Source: Geminocystis sp. M7585_C2015_104 | Lineage (GTDB): Bacteria; Cyanobacteriota; Cyanobacteriia; Cyanobacteriales; Cyanobacteriaceae | DNA length: 64,000 nt | Assembly: GCA_015295805.1 (NCBI GenBank) | Contig: DVEF01000012.1 | Span: 22,806-86,805 of the forward strand | Reading direction: 5' to 3' | In this document: one piece after another, positions 8,689 through 17,689 of the stretch | Layout of the letters: each line of letters begins with the position of its first letter | Position numbering within the stretch: the first letter of the stretch is position 1 | Notes under the pieces: generated by a model | What the model was told of the DNA's origin: nothing | Databases searched by the model: none | The model's input: only the letters and a program-made list of their open reading frames with translations | Position numbers and translations under genes: made by a program

Positions 8689-11256
8689 TCATTGTGCCCG
8701 TTGGTGGCTGTTGAGGAAGGCAGTCATTTCTTCTGGGTTTAAAGGGGCAGTTAGCCAATTACCTTGTATTTCAGCGCAACCCAATTTGACTAATTCTTCA
8801 ATTTGACTTTTGTCTTCCACCCCCTCGGCAACAATTCTCACATTCTCTAAACCACGGCTAAAAGCCATAATGGCACTCACTAGGGCCTTTTCCTGGGGTT
8901 GTGTTAAGAGGGTTTTAATCACAGGACGGTCTATTTTTACTGTAGTAAAGGGGAAACGTTTAAGATAGCCAAAAGAGACATCACTAGTGCCAAAGTCATC
9001 CAGGGCTATTCTTATGCCTAAATCCCTTAATTTTTCTAGTGTGGAGAAAACGTCATCCGGGGCTTTTTCTATGGTTTTCTCCTGGATTTCCAACTCTAGG
9101 TAGGAGGGGGGTAAGTCCAGTTTTTCTAGGATAGCCTGTAGTTTCTGCACAAAATTGCGTTGTTGCAATTGTTGACTGGAAATGTTAATACAAATGGGTT
9201 GGTTTTGCAAATAGCCCTCTTGCCATCTACGGCGTTGTTGACAAGCATTTTCGATTACCCAATCACCGATGGGTACAATCAAACCAGTCTCTTCTGCCAT
9301 GGGCAAAAACTGTTCGGCACTAATTAATCCCAAATCGGGGTGTTGCCAGCGAAGCAATGCCTCAACCCCTGTGATTTTCCCGATGGTAGTGGAAAGCTGG
9401 GGTTGGTAGTACAGACGAAACTCGCCCCGCTCCAAGGCATAACTCAAAAGTCTTTCCAGACGTAGGAAACGGTCTATTTCCGTCTGTCGGCTCACATCTG
9501 CAAATTTATAATTATTTCCTCCTGCCTCTTTGCTTTTCTGGAGGGCAGTTTGTGCCTGCTGAATTAAAGACTGTAGGGTTTCCTCTTCTCGTTCTCTTAC
9601 TGCGATGCCAATATAAACTCTTGTATATATATGTTGATGGTCTAGGAAGAAGGGGGGTTTCAGGGCTTCCAACAGACGACTGCTTACCCTCCCGGCGTCT
9701 CTGGCGCTGCGAATTCGGGGCAGAAGACAGGCAAAAACGGCCCCTTCCCAATGGCAAATCACATCTCCCTCTCGTAGACAGGCGCGCAGGCGTTTCCCCA
9801 CCCCTTCTAATACCTTGGATTTCAGACTGTAATTGAGGGTATCTCTTCCCTCTTCTAAAATCTCCAATTCCAAAAAGATTACTGACAATAGTCCTTTTTG
9901 ACGACGACTATTGGCTATAGCTGTTTTTAATTGTTCCAAAAATAGTTGCCGGGTGGGCAGGCCAGTTTCTAAATCATATAAACTGTCCTTTTGGATATAG
10001 GTTTGTTGCTGAGTTTGTTTATGGGGTGGATATATTGTAAACAGGAGGAGAATTTGGTCTCCATAAGTCAGCCAAGAAATACTAGTTTCTAGACTTACTG
10101 GTAGTTTGTTCTTGCCCTTGTACACGAACTCTCTCACAAAATTTTGCTCTTTTTTGCTGGCCAAAATCAGCTCGATTTGCTTATCCAAAACGTTGGTTGT
10201 TAAGTCGATTAAGTCGTACAATTTTAGGGAAAACAGTTCCTCAACAGAGTACTCCAATAGGTCTGCTATGGCCTGATTGGCCTCCAGTATTTTCTTATTC
10301 TGGGCGTCTACTAGTAAGATTCCGTCCCTGGTCTGGCTGATAAAAAGTCTATACCTTTCTTCTGTTTCTTGTAATTGGGCCTCTATGGCTTTTCTCCTGG
10401 TATAATCAAAGACATAACTCCTGATTAGTTTTCTCTCGGGTAAGTAGTGGATATATTGTTCGAAAACTTGCTCCTTGATGTGAACTTCTCGCACAAATAA
10501 TTTATTGTCTTTCCCTTGAGTGCTATCAATATTTTTCAACAATCCCATGAGGAGGGGGTGGGTGTCAACTGGGGGGTTATTTTTCAACTCTGGAAACTTA
10601 TTGGTGGCGGCGGGATTGAGATAGGTGATGTTGCCATCCCAGTCTAGTTCAAAAATGGGATTGGGGCTCAATTCTGGGAAGGAGGCCAATTTAGCCACGT
10701 CGGCGGCGGGGGTGTTACTTGCCAACGCTACCCCGGCTTCTTCCACATAGCCTTCAGTGGCCACTACTGTCTTTTTGGTACTTTTTTCTAATATTTCTCT
10801 TTTTCGTTCAACAGTGGCGGCGGCAACGGAACTAGTGCTTTCTAATTCTGGGGGCTTGACAAAGTCGCCAGCTTGTAGTAGCTGGAGTTGCTCGGGACTG
10901 TGAAGGATATAGTAGACTGCCTGGACGTCTTGGCCAAAACTAATGACATCTTCGTGTTTTAACTCTTGTACTAGACATCTTTTGTCGTTAATAAATATTC
11001 CATTGGTGCTACGATTGCCCTGTAAATCGCCATCGAGAAGCCAATAGGAATAGGTGCGATTCTTGGTGTCAGTGCGTCGTAGAAGGGTTGCATGGAAGCG
11101 GGAGACTTTTTTGGAGGAAAGGACAATCTTATTACGAGGATCTCTACCTATGGAATAATTAGCTTCGTCTAGGACAATGGTGCGTCTGGAACAGTCGTCT
11201 TGTACTACCAGTACGTGAATTGCGGGATTTACATCAAATGGATAATCCTTACTCAT
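8689..11256 (-). CDS. FHA-PAS-GGDEF-EAL protein with degenerate GGDEF and intact EAL
   Basis: This 855-residue paralog of its neighbours has an N-terminal FHA domain (about 25-125), a conserved PAS-like block containing ASFPELSPNP (near 195), a second PAS domain (about 300-415), a GGDEF-like fold (about 435-600) and an EAL domain (about 615-850). The cyclase signature reads EGAVF instead of GGDEF near residue 504, so cyclase activity is unlikely. The EAL residues remain: EALLRW, NISSQQ, ELEIQE, LDDFGT, KIDRPV and VAEGVE. It is therefore probably a cyclic-di-GMP phosphodiesterase, or a GTP-regulated one, under FHA and PAS control. It lies 63 bp upstream of the intact paralog on the same strand. 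Confidence 0.92.
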   Translation of the reverse strand: MSKDYPFDVNPAIHVLVVQDDCSRRTIVLDEANYSIGRDPRNKIVLSSKKVSRFHATLLRRTDTKNRTYSYWLLDGDLQGNRSTNGIFINDKRCLVQELKHEDVISFGQDVQAVYYILHSPEQLQLLQAGDFVKPPELESTSSVAAATVERKREILEKSTKKTVVATEGYVEEAGVALASNTPAADVAKLASFPELSPNPIFELDWDGNITYLNPAATNKFPELKNNPPVDTHPLLMGLLKNIDSTQGKDNKLFVREVHIKEQVFEQYIHYLPERKLIRSYVFDYTRRKAIEAQLQETEERYRLFISQTRDGILLVDAQNKKILEANQAIADLLEYSVEELFSLKLYDLIDLTTNVLDKQIELILASKKEQNFVREFVYKGKNKLPVSLETSISWLTYGDQILLLFTIYPPHKQTQQQTYIQKDSLYDLETGLPTRQLFLEQLKTAIANSRRQKGLLSVIFLELEILEEGRDTLNYSLKSKVLEGVGKRLRACLREGDVICHWEGAVFACLLPRIRSARDAGRVSSRLLEALKPPFFLDHQHIYTRVYIGIAVREREEETLQSLIQQAQTALQKSKEAGGNNYKFADVSRQTEIDRFLRLERLLSYALERGEFRLYYQPQLSTTIGKITGVEALLRWQHPDLGLISAEQFLPMAEETGLIVPIGDWVIENACQQRRRWQEGYLQNQPICINISSQQLQQRNFVQKLQAILEKLDLPPSYLELEIQEKTIEKAPDDVFSTLEKLRDLGIRIALDDFGTSDVSFGYLKRFPFTTVKIDRPVIKTLLTQPQEKALVSAIMAFSRGLENVRIVAEGVEDKSQIEELVKLGCAEIQGNWLTAPLNPEEMTAFLNSHQRAQ

Positions 11257-11452
11257 ATTGCCACCGGGGGAAATGGGAAATAAGAGAGTACATGTAGGGG
11301 AGGCCAGGGGGGGCGTAAATAAGGCTGTCGTCCTGTTGCCCCTTTTCCTCTAGGATCATTGTAGTTAAAAAGGACAGGAAAGTTTCTTAGTTTTTGGCCT
11401 TTTGCCCTTGCATTTTGCAATAGATTGTCTTGAGATAACTAAAATAACATAT

Positions 11453-13924
11453 TTAGAGGGTATATTCGGCTTTTTGGAGGAAGAGTGTGGCCTCTTTGGC
11501 GGGGAGGGGACGGGTGATGAGATTGCCCTGGATTTGGTGACAACCCAGTTTTCTGAGCAATTCCACCTGTTCTAGTTTTTCCACTCCCACGGCTACAAGA
11601 CGAAACTTATAACCCTTAGACAAGACAGCCATGCTCTCCACAAAGGCCTGATGCTGGGGACTAGTTTCTAGTTGACTTATCACAGAGGGGCTGATTTTAA
11701 CAGTATTAAAGGACACCGTTTGCAGATAAGCCAAGGAAGAATTACCTATGCCAAAGCCGTCATAACAAAGTCTTATTCCCTCCTTTGCCAGCTGATGGAG
11801 GGTTTTGTAGGCTGATTCCGTGTCTTGTAGGAGGCAACTTTCTGTTACTTCCAACTCTAGCAATTGGGGGGGCAGTCCAGTTTGTTCGAGAATTTTTAAC
11901 ACCGTCTCGGGGAAATTAGGTTGGAAAAATTGACGGGCGGAGACATTGACTCCAAGGGGCACAGGGGGGATATTTTCTTCCCGCCATTTTTGCATCTGTA
12001 AAGTGGCCGTGTGTAGGATCCAAACCCCCAGGGGAAGCATAAGGTCCGTTTCTTCTGTGAGTTTTAAAAAATGCCTCGGGGTGACTTTGCCCAATTCAGG
12101 GTGATCCCATCTGAGAAGGGTTTCCAGGCCCGTGAGGTTTTTTGTGTTAATATCAAGCTGCGGTTGGTAACACAGGAAAAACTGTTGTTCCTTGATGGCA
12201 GTGCCGAGCAATCCCTCTAGTTTGAGAAGGCCGGCGGCTTTGGGGCTCAAGTAGAAGCCACTGACACCCAGATTAGCCGGCACGTTGTTTTTTGCCTGTT
12301 CTAGGGAAATAAGAGCGTTTTTAATGAGTAGAGAGGGGTTGTTGCCATCGATGGGGTAAATCAGCAGACTCAGATTGAGAGCCAACTTGACCGTCTCTTG
12401 GGCTACTTCTTTTTGTAAATAATCCTCTACGGTAGTGGAAATCTTTTTGACCACCACAGCGGCTTCTTTTGGCCCACGGAGGCGGGGCAGCAGGGCCATA
12501 AACTTGTTATTGTCCCACCTGGCCAGTAAATCTCCTTGCCGTAGACAGGACTTAATAGTCTCCGTCAAATTTTTGAGGGTATTATCTTTTAGCTGAGGGT
12601 GGTGTTGACAATATTCTTCCCAATGCAAGACTTCTGCTACCACCATCCCCATCATCTGCTGATACCTGCTGGCTTGAGCTACGGCAATTTGGAGTTGTTC
12701 TTCAAACAGTTTCTGGTTGGCGATGTTTAGCAGGGGGTCATGTAGGGCATAATAGCTAGAATACTCGTCTTCTGGTGGGTTCTTTGAAGGGCTTTGTATC
12801 ACAAAACAAAACATCTCTTTGTTTTGATAGGCGATGAGACTGATGCAGCTGTCCAAACTGATAAGGTTTCCGTCCTTGCGACGATAGAGATATTTAGTTT
12901 GTAAATCCTGTTTGGTTTCTAGAATTTTACTCAGGTCCTGATTAAGAGTATTTAAGTCAGTAGCAATGAGGTTATAGAGGGTTAGGTTAGTGATTTCCTC
13001 GTGACCGTAGCCCAAAAGACTGAGGAAGGCGGGGTTAGCCTCTGCGAGACGACGACTGGAGGCATATACGAGGAATATTCCCTCACTGGTCATTCTCACA
13101 ATGGCTCGATAGAGGGCCTGACTTTCCTTCAGTTGAGCCTCTGCTTGTTTCCTTTGGGTGAAGTCATAGATATAACTCCTGATAAGTTTCTTTTCCGAGA
13201 GGTAGTGGACGTACTGTTCAAACACCTCATTGCCTATTTTTACCTCCCGTAAAAACAAATTTCCCTGACGGCTGTTAAAATCTTCCAACAAGCCTGCTAG
13301 GATAGGGTGTTTTAGTTTTTCCTCAAACAGGGTTTCAAATTTGAGACTGGCAGCCGGGTTAACGTAGGTAATATTACCCTCCCAGTCTAGTTCAATGATG
13401 GGGTTAGGACTAAGTTCGGGGAAAGACGCCAATCGTACTAACTCCTGTTGATCTTCCTTATTTTCTTCTTCCCTATTGATGACTGTTTCACTGGACTGAC
13501 TGTTGAGGGTGACACGGGAAGCAGAAATTTTATCTAAACTTTCCGGGTTGAACAGGTCTATGCCCGCGTTAGCTGGTATTATGTAATAGTGCGCCTTGGC
13601 CTCACCGCCGAAACGAATTACGTCTCCGTGTTTCAAATCATGAGAAATGACCGACCTGCCGTTGACAAATAGACCATTAGTGCTTCTTTTTCCTTGCAAA
13701 TCGCCGTCAATAATCCTATAACAGTAGTGGCTTACCCCGTTTTCGTCTTCTTCTATTCTCCGAATCAGGGTGGCGTGGGTGCGGGATACTTGATAATCGT
13801 AGAGGATTATGGGATTGTGGGAGTCTCTGCCAATAGTATAGTTCCCTTCCTCTAAAAATACTATTCTCCTCCCCTTGCGGTCTTCAATTACAAACAGGTG
13901 ACGGAATTCTTGTGGTTGATTCAT
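11453..13924 (-). CDS. FHA-PAS-GGDEF-EAL protein with both catalytic domains degenerate
   Basis: This 823-residue protein has the architecture of the two downstream paralogs: FHA (about 20-125), PAS-like block with ASFPELSPNP, second PAS (about 270-385), GGDEF-like and EAL-like domains. The cyclase signature is DNNKF near residue 471. In the EAL half, ETLLRW, NVSARQF and ELEVTES survive, but the paired aspartates are replaced (YDGFG near 722), the KID motif is KIS, and the late glutamate of AEGVE is lost (AVGVE near 778). Both activities are probably dead, leaving a possible nucleotide-binding receptor or scaffold. It is the promoter-proximal member of the triplet, 196 bp before the next gene. 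Confidence 0.91.
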   Translation of the reverse strand: MNQPQEFRHLFVIEDRKGRRIVFLEEGNYTIGRDSHNPIILYDYQVSRTHATLIRRIEEDENGVSHYCYRIIDGDLQGKRSTNGLFVNGRSVISHDLKHGDVIRFGGEAKAHYYIIPANAGIDLFNPESLDKISASRVTLNSQSSETVINREEENKEDQQELVRLASFPELSPNPIIELDWEGNITYVNPAASLKFETLFEEKLKHPILAGLLEDFNSRQGNLFLREVKIGNEVFEQYVHYLSEKKLIRSYIYDFTQRKQAEAQLKESQALYRAIVRMTSEGIFLVYASSRRLAEANPAFLSLLGYGHEEITNLTLYNLIATDLNTLNQDLSKILETKQDLQTKYLYRRKDGNLISLDSCISLIAYQNKEMFCFVIQSPSKNPPEDEYSSYYALHDPLLNIANQKLFEEQLQIAVAQASRYQQMMGMVVAEVLHWEEYCQHHPQLKDNTLKNLTETIKSCLRQGDLLARWDNNKFMALLPRLRGPKEAAVVVKKISTTVEDYLQKEVAQETVKLALNLSLLIYPIDGNNPSLLIKNALISLEQAKNNVPANLGVSGFYLSPKAAGLLKLEGLLGTAIKEQQFFLCYQPQLDINTKNLTGLETLLRWDHPELGKVTPRHFLKLTEETDLMLPLGVWILHTATLQMQKWREENIPPVPLGVNVSARQFFQPNFPETVLKILEQTGLPPQLLELEVTESCLLQDTESAYKTLHQLAKEGIRLCYDGFGIGNSSLAYLQTVSFNTVKISPSVISQLETSPQHQAFVESMAVLSKGYKFRLVAVGVEKLEQVELLRKLGCHQIQGNLITRPLPAKEATLFLQKAEYTL

Positions 13925-14710
13925 TGATATTTTCCCCGAAAGCCTGGCAACTGTCCAGAATGATAAGGATAGCCACTTGCTGCAGGGGCGAACATCCTAG
14001 TTGTTCTTTTCCCGTGGCTTCCCCCAATTAGATATTATAATTCACCCAATAATCTGCGATTAAGTGCCTTTTTATATTCTTTTTTCTTCTCCCAAGGACT
14101 GTCTCCAAAAAAAAAGAAAAACCCCCATATTCCAGACGCAGAAAGATAGCAGACGGAGGCATGTAAGCTTCTCTACAAGGGCCCATACTTTTCGTAAAAG
14201 CTTATACCAATTTCCTCAGCCCTCTTTTAAACCTTCTGACGTCTCCGAAACCTGAAATTAGCAATTATAACCACTATAGCTCTCTTATGCTCATTGTTTC
14301 GCCTAATTTCTTCCAATACCTTGCCATAGCTCTGTGAACTGGCCTTCCTTTAAGTGGAGGCTCTTTTCTAGGGATATGTCCCATCAGGAAAGCCTATAGC
14401 TATGTTATCTTCCTCATAAGGAATGCACAAGCTAGGCGCACTGTTTCTGATATCTCTGAAAAAAACCCCACTGGCGTCTTGTAGTCTTCTATAGTAGAAT
14501 CATCTCTATCTTTATTTGAAGCCTTCTTACATGGGTCAAAGAGTACTCCACTTGATACTGTTAATACTTCTGAAGGGGCACAAGACAGAAGTGAAAGTAC
14601 ATGAGTGTGGAGGCAGAAGTAGAACAGTTAGTCTAACCACACCCTATCCCCTTCTGCAATAGGTTTTGTTTTATACTATAATTGGGGGGGACGATAAAGC
14701 TAGAGAGCTG
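13925..14710. other. Intergenic region between divergent c-di-GMP triplet and purH; no gene supported
   Basis: These 786 bp separate two divergent genes and should hold both promoters; only the purH -10 is convincing. On the minus strand, 14274-14627 is one frame of 118 codons interrupted by only two stops and lacking a sensible start, perhaps a relic but not distinguishable from chance. A short plus-strand frame at 14064-14255 has no ribosome site and no family resemblance. No IS ends or tRNA were seen. Confidence 0.5.
14677..14682 (+). promoter_or_regulatory. Putative -10 element for purH
   Basis: A perfect TATAAT lies 29 bases before ATG 14711. No good -35 match is present at 17-18 bp. 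A start near 14689 would leave a 5' leader of about 20 bases. The hexamer falls inside the upstream TTG-initiated extension of the purH frame, which argues for the ATG at 14711 as the true start. Confidence 0.45.
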
Positions 14711-16249
14711 ATGACAGGTTTAGCCCTAATAAGTGTCTCTGACAAGAGGGGAATAGTAGAGTTAGCTTCTGCCTTGGTAAAGGAGTTTGACTTTAAGATA
14801 GTAAGCAGTGGAGGCACAGCCAAAACCCTGGAAGCTGCCGGGATTGCTGTTACCAAAGTGAGTGACTATACGGGCGCCCCTGAAATTTTAGGCGGTAGAG
14901 TTAAAACCCTACATCCCCGCATCCATGGAGGCATTCTTGCCAATTTGGACTTGGAATCCCACCGACGCGACTTACAGGAAAATCAAATTACCCCCTTCGA
15001 TCTGGTGGTAGTAAACCTGTATCCCTTTGAACAAACTGTTGCCCAGGAAAATTGTACCCTAGCAGAGGCCATTGAACAAATAGATATTGGCGGCCCTGCC
15101 ATGGTTCGGGCTAGTGCTAAAAATTTCCAACATGTTACTATCTTGACCAATCCGGATACCTATCAGGAGTATCTCCAACAGTTAAGGGAAAATGGGGGAA
15201 AAACTACCCTAGAATTTCGTCTAGCCAGAGCCATAGAGGCCTTTGAAATGACAGCCAACTACGATTGGGCGATTTGCCGTTATTTTGCCCAAATACGACC
15301 AGATTTAGCCAAATTTTACGGCTTGGGCGGTAAGAGAATTGCTACACTCCGTTATGGCGAAAACCCACATCAGAAGGCCAGTTGGTATCAAGTGGGCAAA
15401 GAGGCTACGGGATGGGCAAAAGCGGTGCAATTACAGGGAAAAGAATTAAGTTACAACAACCTGGTGGATTTGGAGGCGGCAAGGGCGTTGGTAGCAGAAT
15501 TCCCTCCCTCCTCCCCCGCGGCGGTTATTGTAAAACATACTAATCCCTGTGGGGTTGCCATGGGAAAAACACTGTTATCTGCCTACGAAAAGGCCTATAA
15601 CGCCGATTCTGTCTCTGCCTTTGGGGGTATTGTAGCGGTAAATCAGACTCTGGACCAACCTACAGCAGAGGCCATGGCGAAAATTTTTCTGGAATGTATT
15701 GTAGCACCCGCCATCACCCCTGAAGCACAAGAGATTCTGGCCAAAAAAGCTAACCTGAGGGTTTTAATCCTACCAGAGTTATCTGTTGGAAATCAGGAGG
15801 ACATTAAAACCATTGCTGGCGGTTTCCTGGTACAAGATAGTGACATGGCCATGGAATCCCCCAACAGCTGGCAGGTGGTAACGGAAACACAGCCAACCCC
15901 ACAAGACTTGGAGGAATTGCTATTTGCCTGGCGGGTGGTAAAACATGTAAAGTCCAATGCCATAGTGGTAAGCAGGGATTTTGCCACCCTGGGGGTGGGG
16001 GCAGGACAGATGAACCGTGTGGGGGCTGTTAAAATCGCTCTAGAACAGGCAAAAGAGCGCGCCCAAGGGGCTTATCTGGCCAGTGACGCCTTTTTCCCCT
16101 TTGATGACTCGGTAAGGGCCGCTGCTGCCGCTGGTATTAGGGCTATTATTCAACCCGGGGGCTCTATCCGTGATGGGGATTCTATCCGGGCCGCCAATGA
16201 ACTGGGTATTATTATGGTATTCACCGGTGTCCGTCATTTCCGCCATTGA
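14711..16249 (+). CDS. purH: Bifunctional AICAR transformylase / IMP cyclohydrolase
   Basis: PurH performs the last two steps of IMP synthesis: formylation of AICAR by 10-formyl-tetrahydrofolate and ring closure. From ATG 14711 it has 512 residues, the normal size. The IMP cyclohydrolase domain occupies about 1-190, starting LALISVSDK and including GGRVKTLHPRIHGGIL. The transformylase domain follows, with RYGENPHQ near 217, the catalytic KHTNPCG near 274 and QPGGSIRDG near the end. A TTG 45 bp upstream extends the frame but would overlap the promoter. It is convergent with the ABC binding protein, 43 bp between stops. Confidence 0.96.
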   Translation: MTGLALISVSDKRGIVELASALVKEFDFKIVSSGGTAKTLEAAGIAVTKVSDYTGAPEILGGRVKTLHPRIHGGILANLDLESHRRDLQENQITPFDLVVVNLYPFEQTVAQENCTLAEAIEQIDIGGPAMVRASAKNFQHVTILTNPDTYQEYLQQLRENGGKTTLEFRLARAIEAFEMTANYDWAICRYFAQIRPDLAKFYGLGGKRIATLRYGENPHQKASWYQVGKEATGWAKAVQLQGKELSYNNLVDLEAARALVAEFPPSSPAAVIVKHTNPCGVAMGKTLLSAYEKAYNADSVSAFGGIVAVNQTLDQPTAEAMAKIFLECIVAPAITPEAQEILAKKANLRVLILPELSVGNQEDIKTIAGGFLVQDSDMAMESPNSWQVVTETQPTPQDLEELLFAWRVVKHVKSNAIVVSRDFATLGVGAGQMNRVGAVKIALEQAKERAQGAYLASDAFFPFDDSVRAAAAAGIRAIIQPGGSIRDGDSIRAANELGIIMVFTGVRHFRH

Positions 16250-16292
16250 TTTCCCCACCCCCTCTTAGAGAGAAGTCCTTATCTCCTAATCC

Positions 16293-17600
16293 CTACAGTT
16301 GTGGCGTCACCTTGTCTACAATTTCCAAACTGCCATCGGGCTTGACCTTCCATACATCATAAACCCCCACCACATCCCCGTTTTCGTCTATGTCTACGTT
16401 GCCACTGGCCCCCTGATAGTTGATTTTCTCTCCCTTGCGCAATAATTCTAGGGCTTTACAGGGCTCAGATACCTCAACCCCGTCTGGATTAGCTACTTCT
16501 CTTAACTTGCTTTTAATGGCCTCACCGGTGTTTTCGCCGGCTGCCTGAGCCGCCAATATGAGTAATACGGTGGCATCCCAGGTGTGGGGCACAAAGGCGG
16601 TTATGGGGGTGTTGTTGGTTTTTTCCGCCCACAGACGCCGGAAGTACTCCAAAGCTTTACCATCAGCACCGGGAACTGTACCCAAAGCACCGGCTATAAT
16701 GGAGGTGCCTTCTGCTGTCTTGCCCACCTGTCTAGTAAAATCCTCGGAATAAACCCCGTCTGTCAGTAAAACCGTTACCCCCTTTGTCAACCCCTGTTTG
16801 AAGGCTGCTTGTAGTAATAGACTCCCTGTTTCCGCATACAAGACAGCCGCTACCGCCTCTGGTTTGTTGGCAAAGGCGGCACTGGCTTCACTGTCAAGGG
16901 TTACTGCTTTAGGATCATATCTTACTGGCTTGTCTTTGTTGAGCACCTTACCTCCCAATCCCTCAAAAGCGTTTACGAATTCCTTTTCAAAGGCCACTCC
17001 ATAGTCATTGTTTATTACAACTGTAGACACATTTTTAAAGCCCTGTTTTTTGGCAAGGGCAGCCAAAGCTCGAGCCTGATAGGTGTCGGGAGGGGCAGTA
17101 CGAGCCCAAAAACCGTTAAAATCGCCCTTTTTGGCCCTTTGGGTGAAGACTGGGCTGGTGCTACCAGGGGAGATCATCATCACCTTGTTGCGTACGGCGA
17201 TTTCTAGGGCGGCGGCGGAAACACTGCTGGCAAAGGAGCCCACCACTCCCGCCACTTTGTCTACCTCTGCCAGTTTTGTCATGGCGGCACTGCCGGCCAC
17301 TGGATCCGTTTGGTCGTCCTCTATAACCAGAGTTACGGGTTGCCCATTAACCCCCCCACAGGCATTCACCGTTTCTACTGCCAGTTGGGCCGCTTTGGGC
17401 ATGTTTTGGCCGATAGAAGATAAGTCCCCGGTGACGGGCATTAGTGCCCCTATTTTTAACCCTCCCCCACCGGTGGCTGTGTTATTCCCCCCTTGATTGG
17501 TGCCAGTATTTGTACCTAACAGGTTGCAACTTGTTATAAGACCCTGACAACCAATCAGTAAAGCTAACAGGAATTTGTTACGGAAAATCCTCACAGACAT
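16293..17600 (-). CDS. Amino-acid-type ABC transporter substrate-binding lipoprotein
   Basis: This 435-residue protein begins with a lipoprotein signal: a basic N-terminus, a hydrophobic stretch at 10-22 and the lipobox ITSC with Cys25. The mature part is a periplasmic binding protein type I fold of the LivJ/NatB/UrtA group, shown by LKIGALMPVTGDLSSIGQ near 49-66 and the segment VNACGGVNGQPV. It would deliver branched-chain or neutral amino acids, or urea, to a permease that is not in this window. Ligand cannot be read; NatB-like is my best guess. The ribosome site GAGAGGAG sits about 8 bases before ATG 17600. Confidence 0.88.
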   Translation of the reverse strand: MSVRIFRNKFLLALLIGCQGLITSCNLLGTNTGTNQGGNNTATGGGGLKIGALMPVTGDLSSIGQNMPKAAQLAVETVNACGGVNGQPVTLVIEDDQTDPVAGSAAMTKLAEVDKVAGVVGSFASSVSAAALEIAVRNKVMMISPGSTSPVFTQRAKKGDFNGFWARTAPPDTYQARALAALAKKQGFKNVSTVVINNDYGVAFEKEFVNAFEGLGGKVLNKDKPVRYDPKAVTLDSEASAAFANKPEAVAAVLYAETGSLLLQAAFKQGLTKGVTVLLTDGVYSEDFTRQVGKTAEGTSIIAGALGTVPGADGKALEYFRRLWAEKTNNTPITAFVPHTWDATVLLILAAQAAGENTGEAIKSKLREVANPDGVEVSEPCKALELLRKGEKINYQGASGNVDIDENGDVVGVYDVWKVKPDGSLEIVDKVTPQL

Positions 17601-17689
17601 GGCTAATCTCCTCTCAATTCCTCTTGGATTTTAAGTAATAATATCAATGAACAATCATAAATTGCTAGTCCTACCATTGCCAGGAACAA

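Noticed and set aside
14274..14627. Minus-strand frame of 118 codons with only two stops, reading PRKEPPLKGRPVHRAMARYW near its end
   Set aside because: It lacks a usable start and ribosome site, no family is recognised, and two stops in 118 codons are not far from chance.
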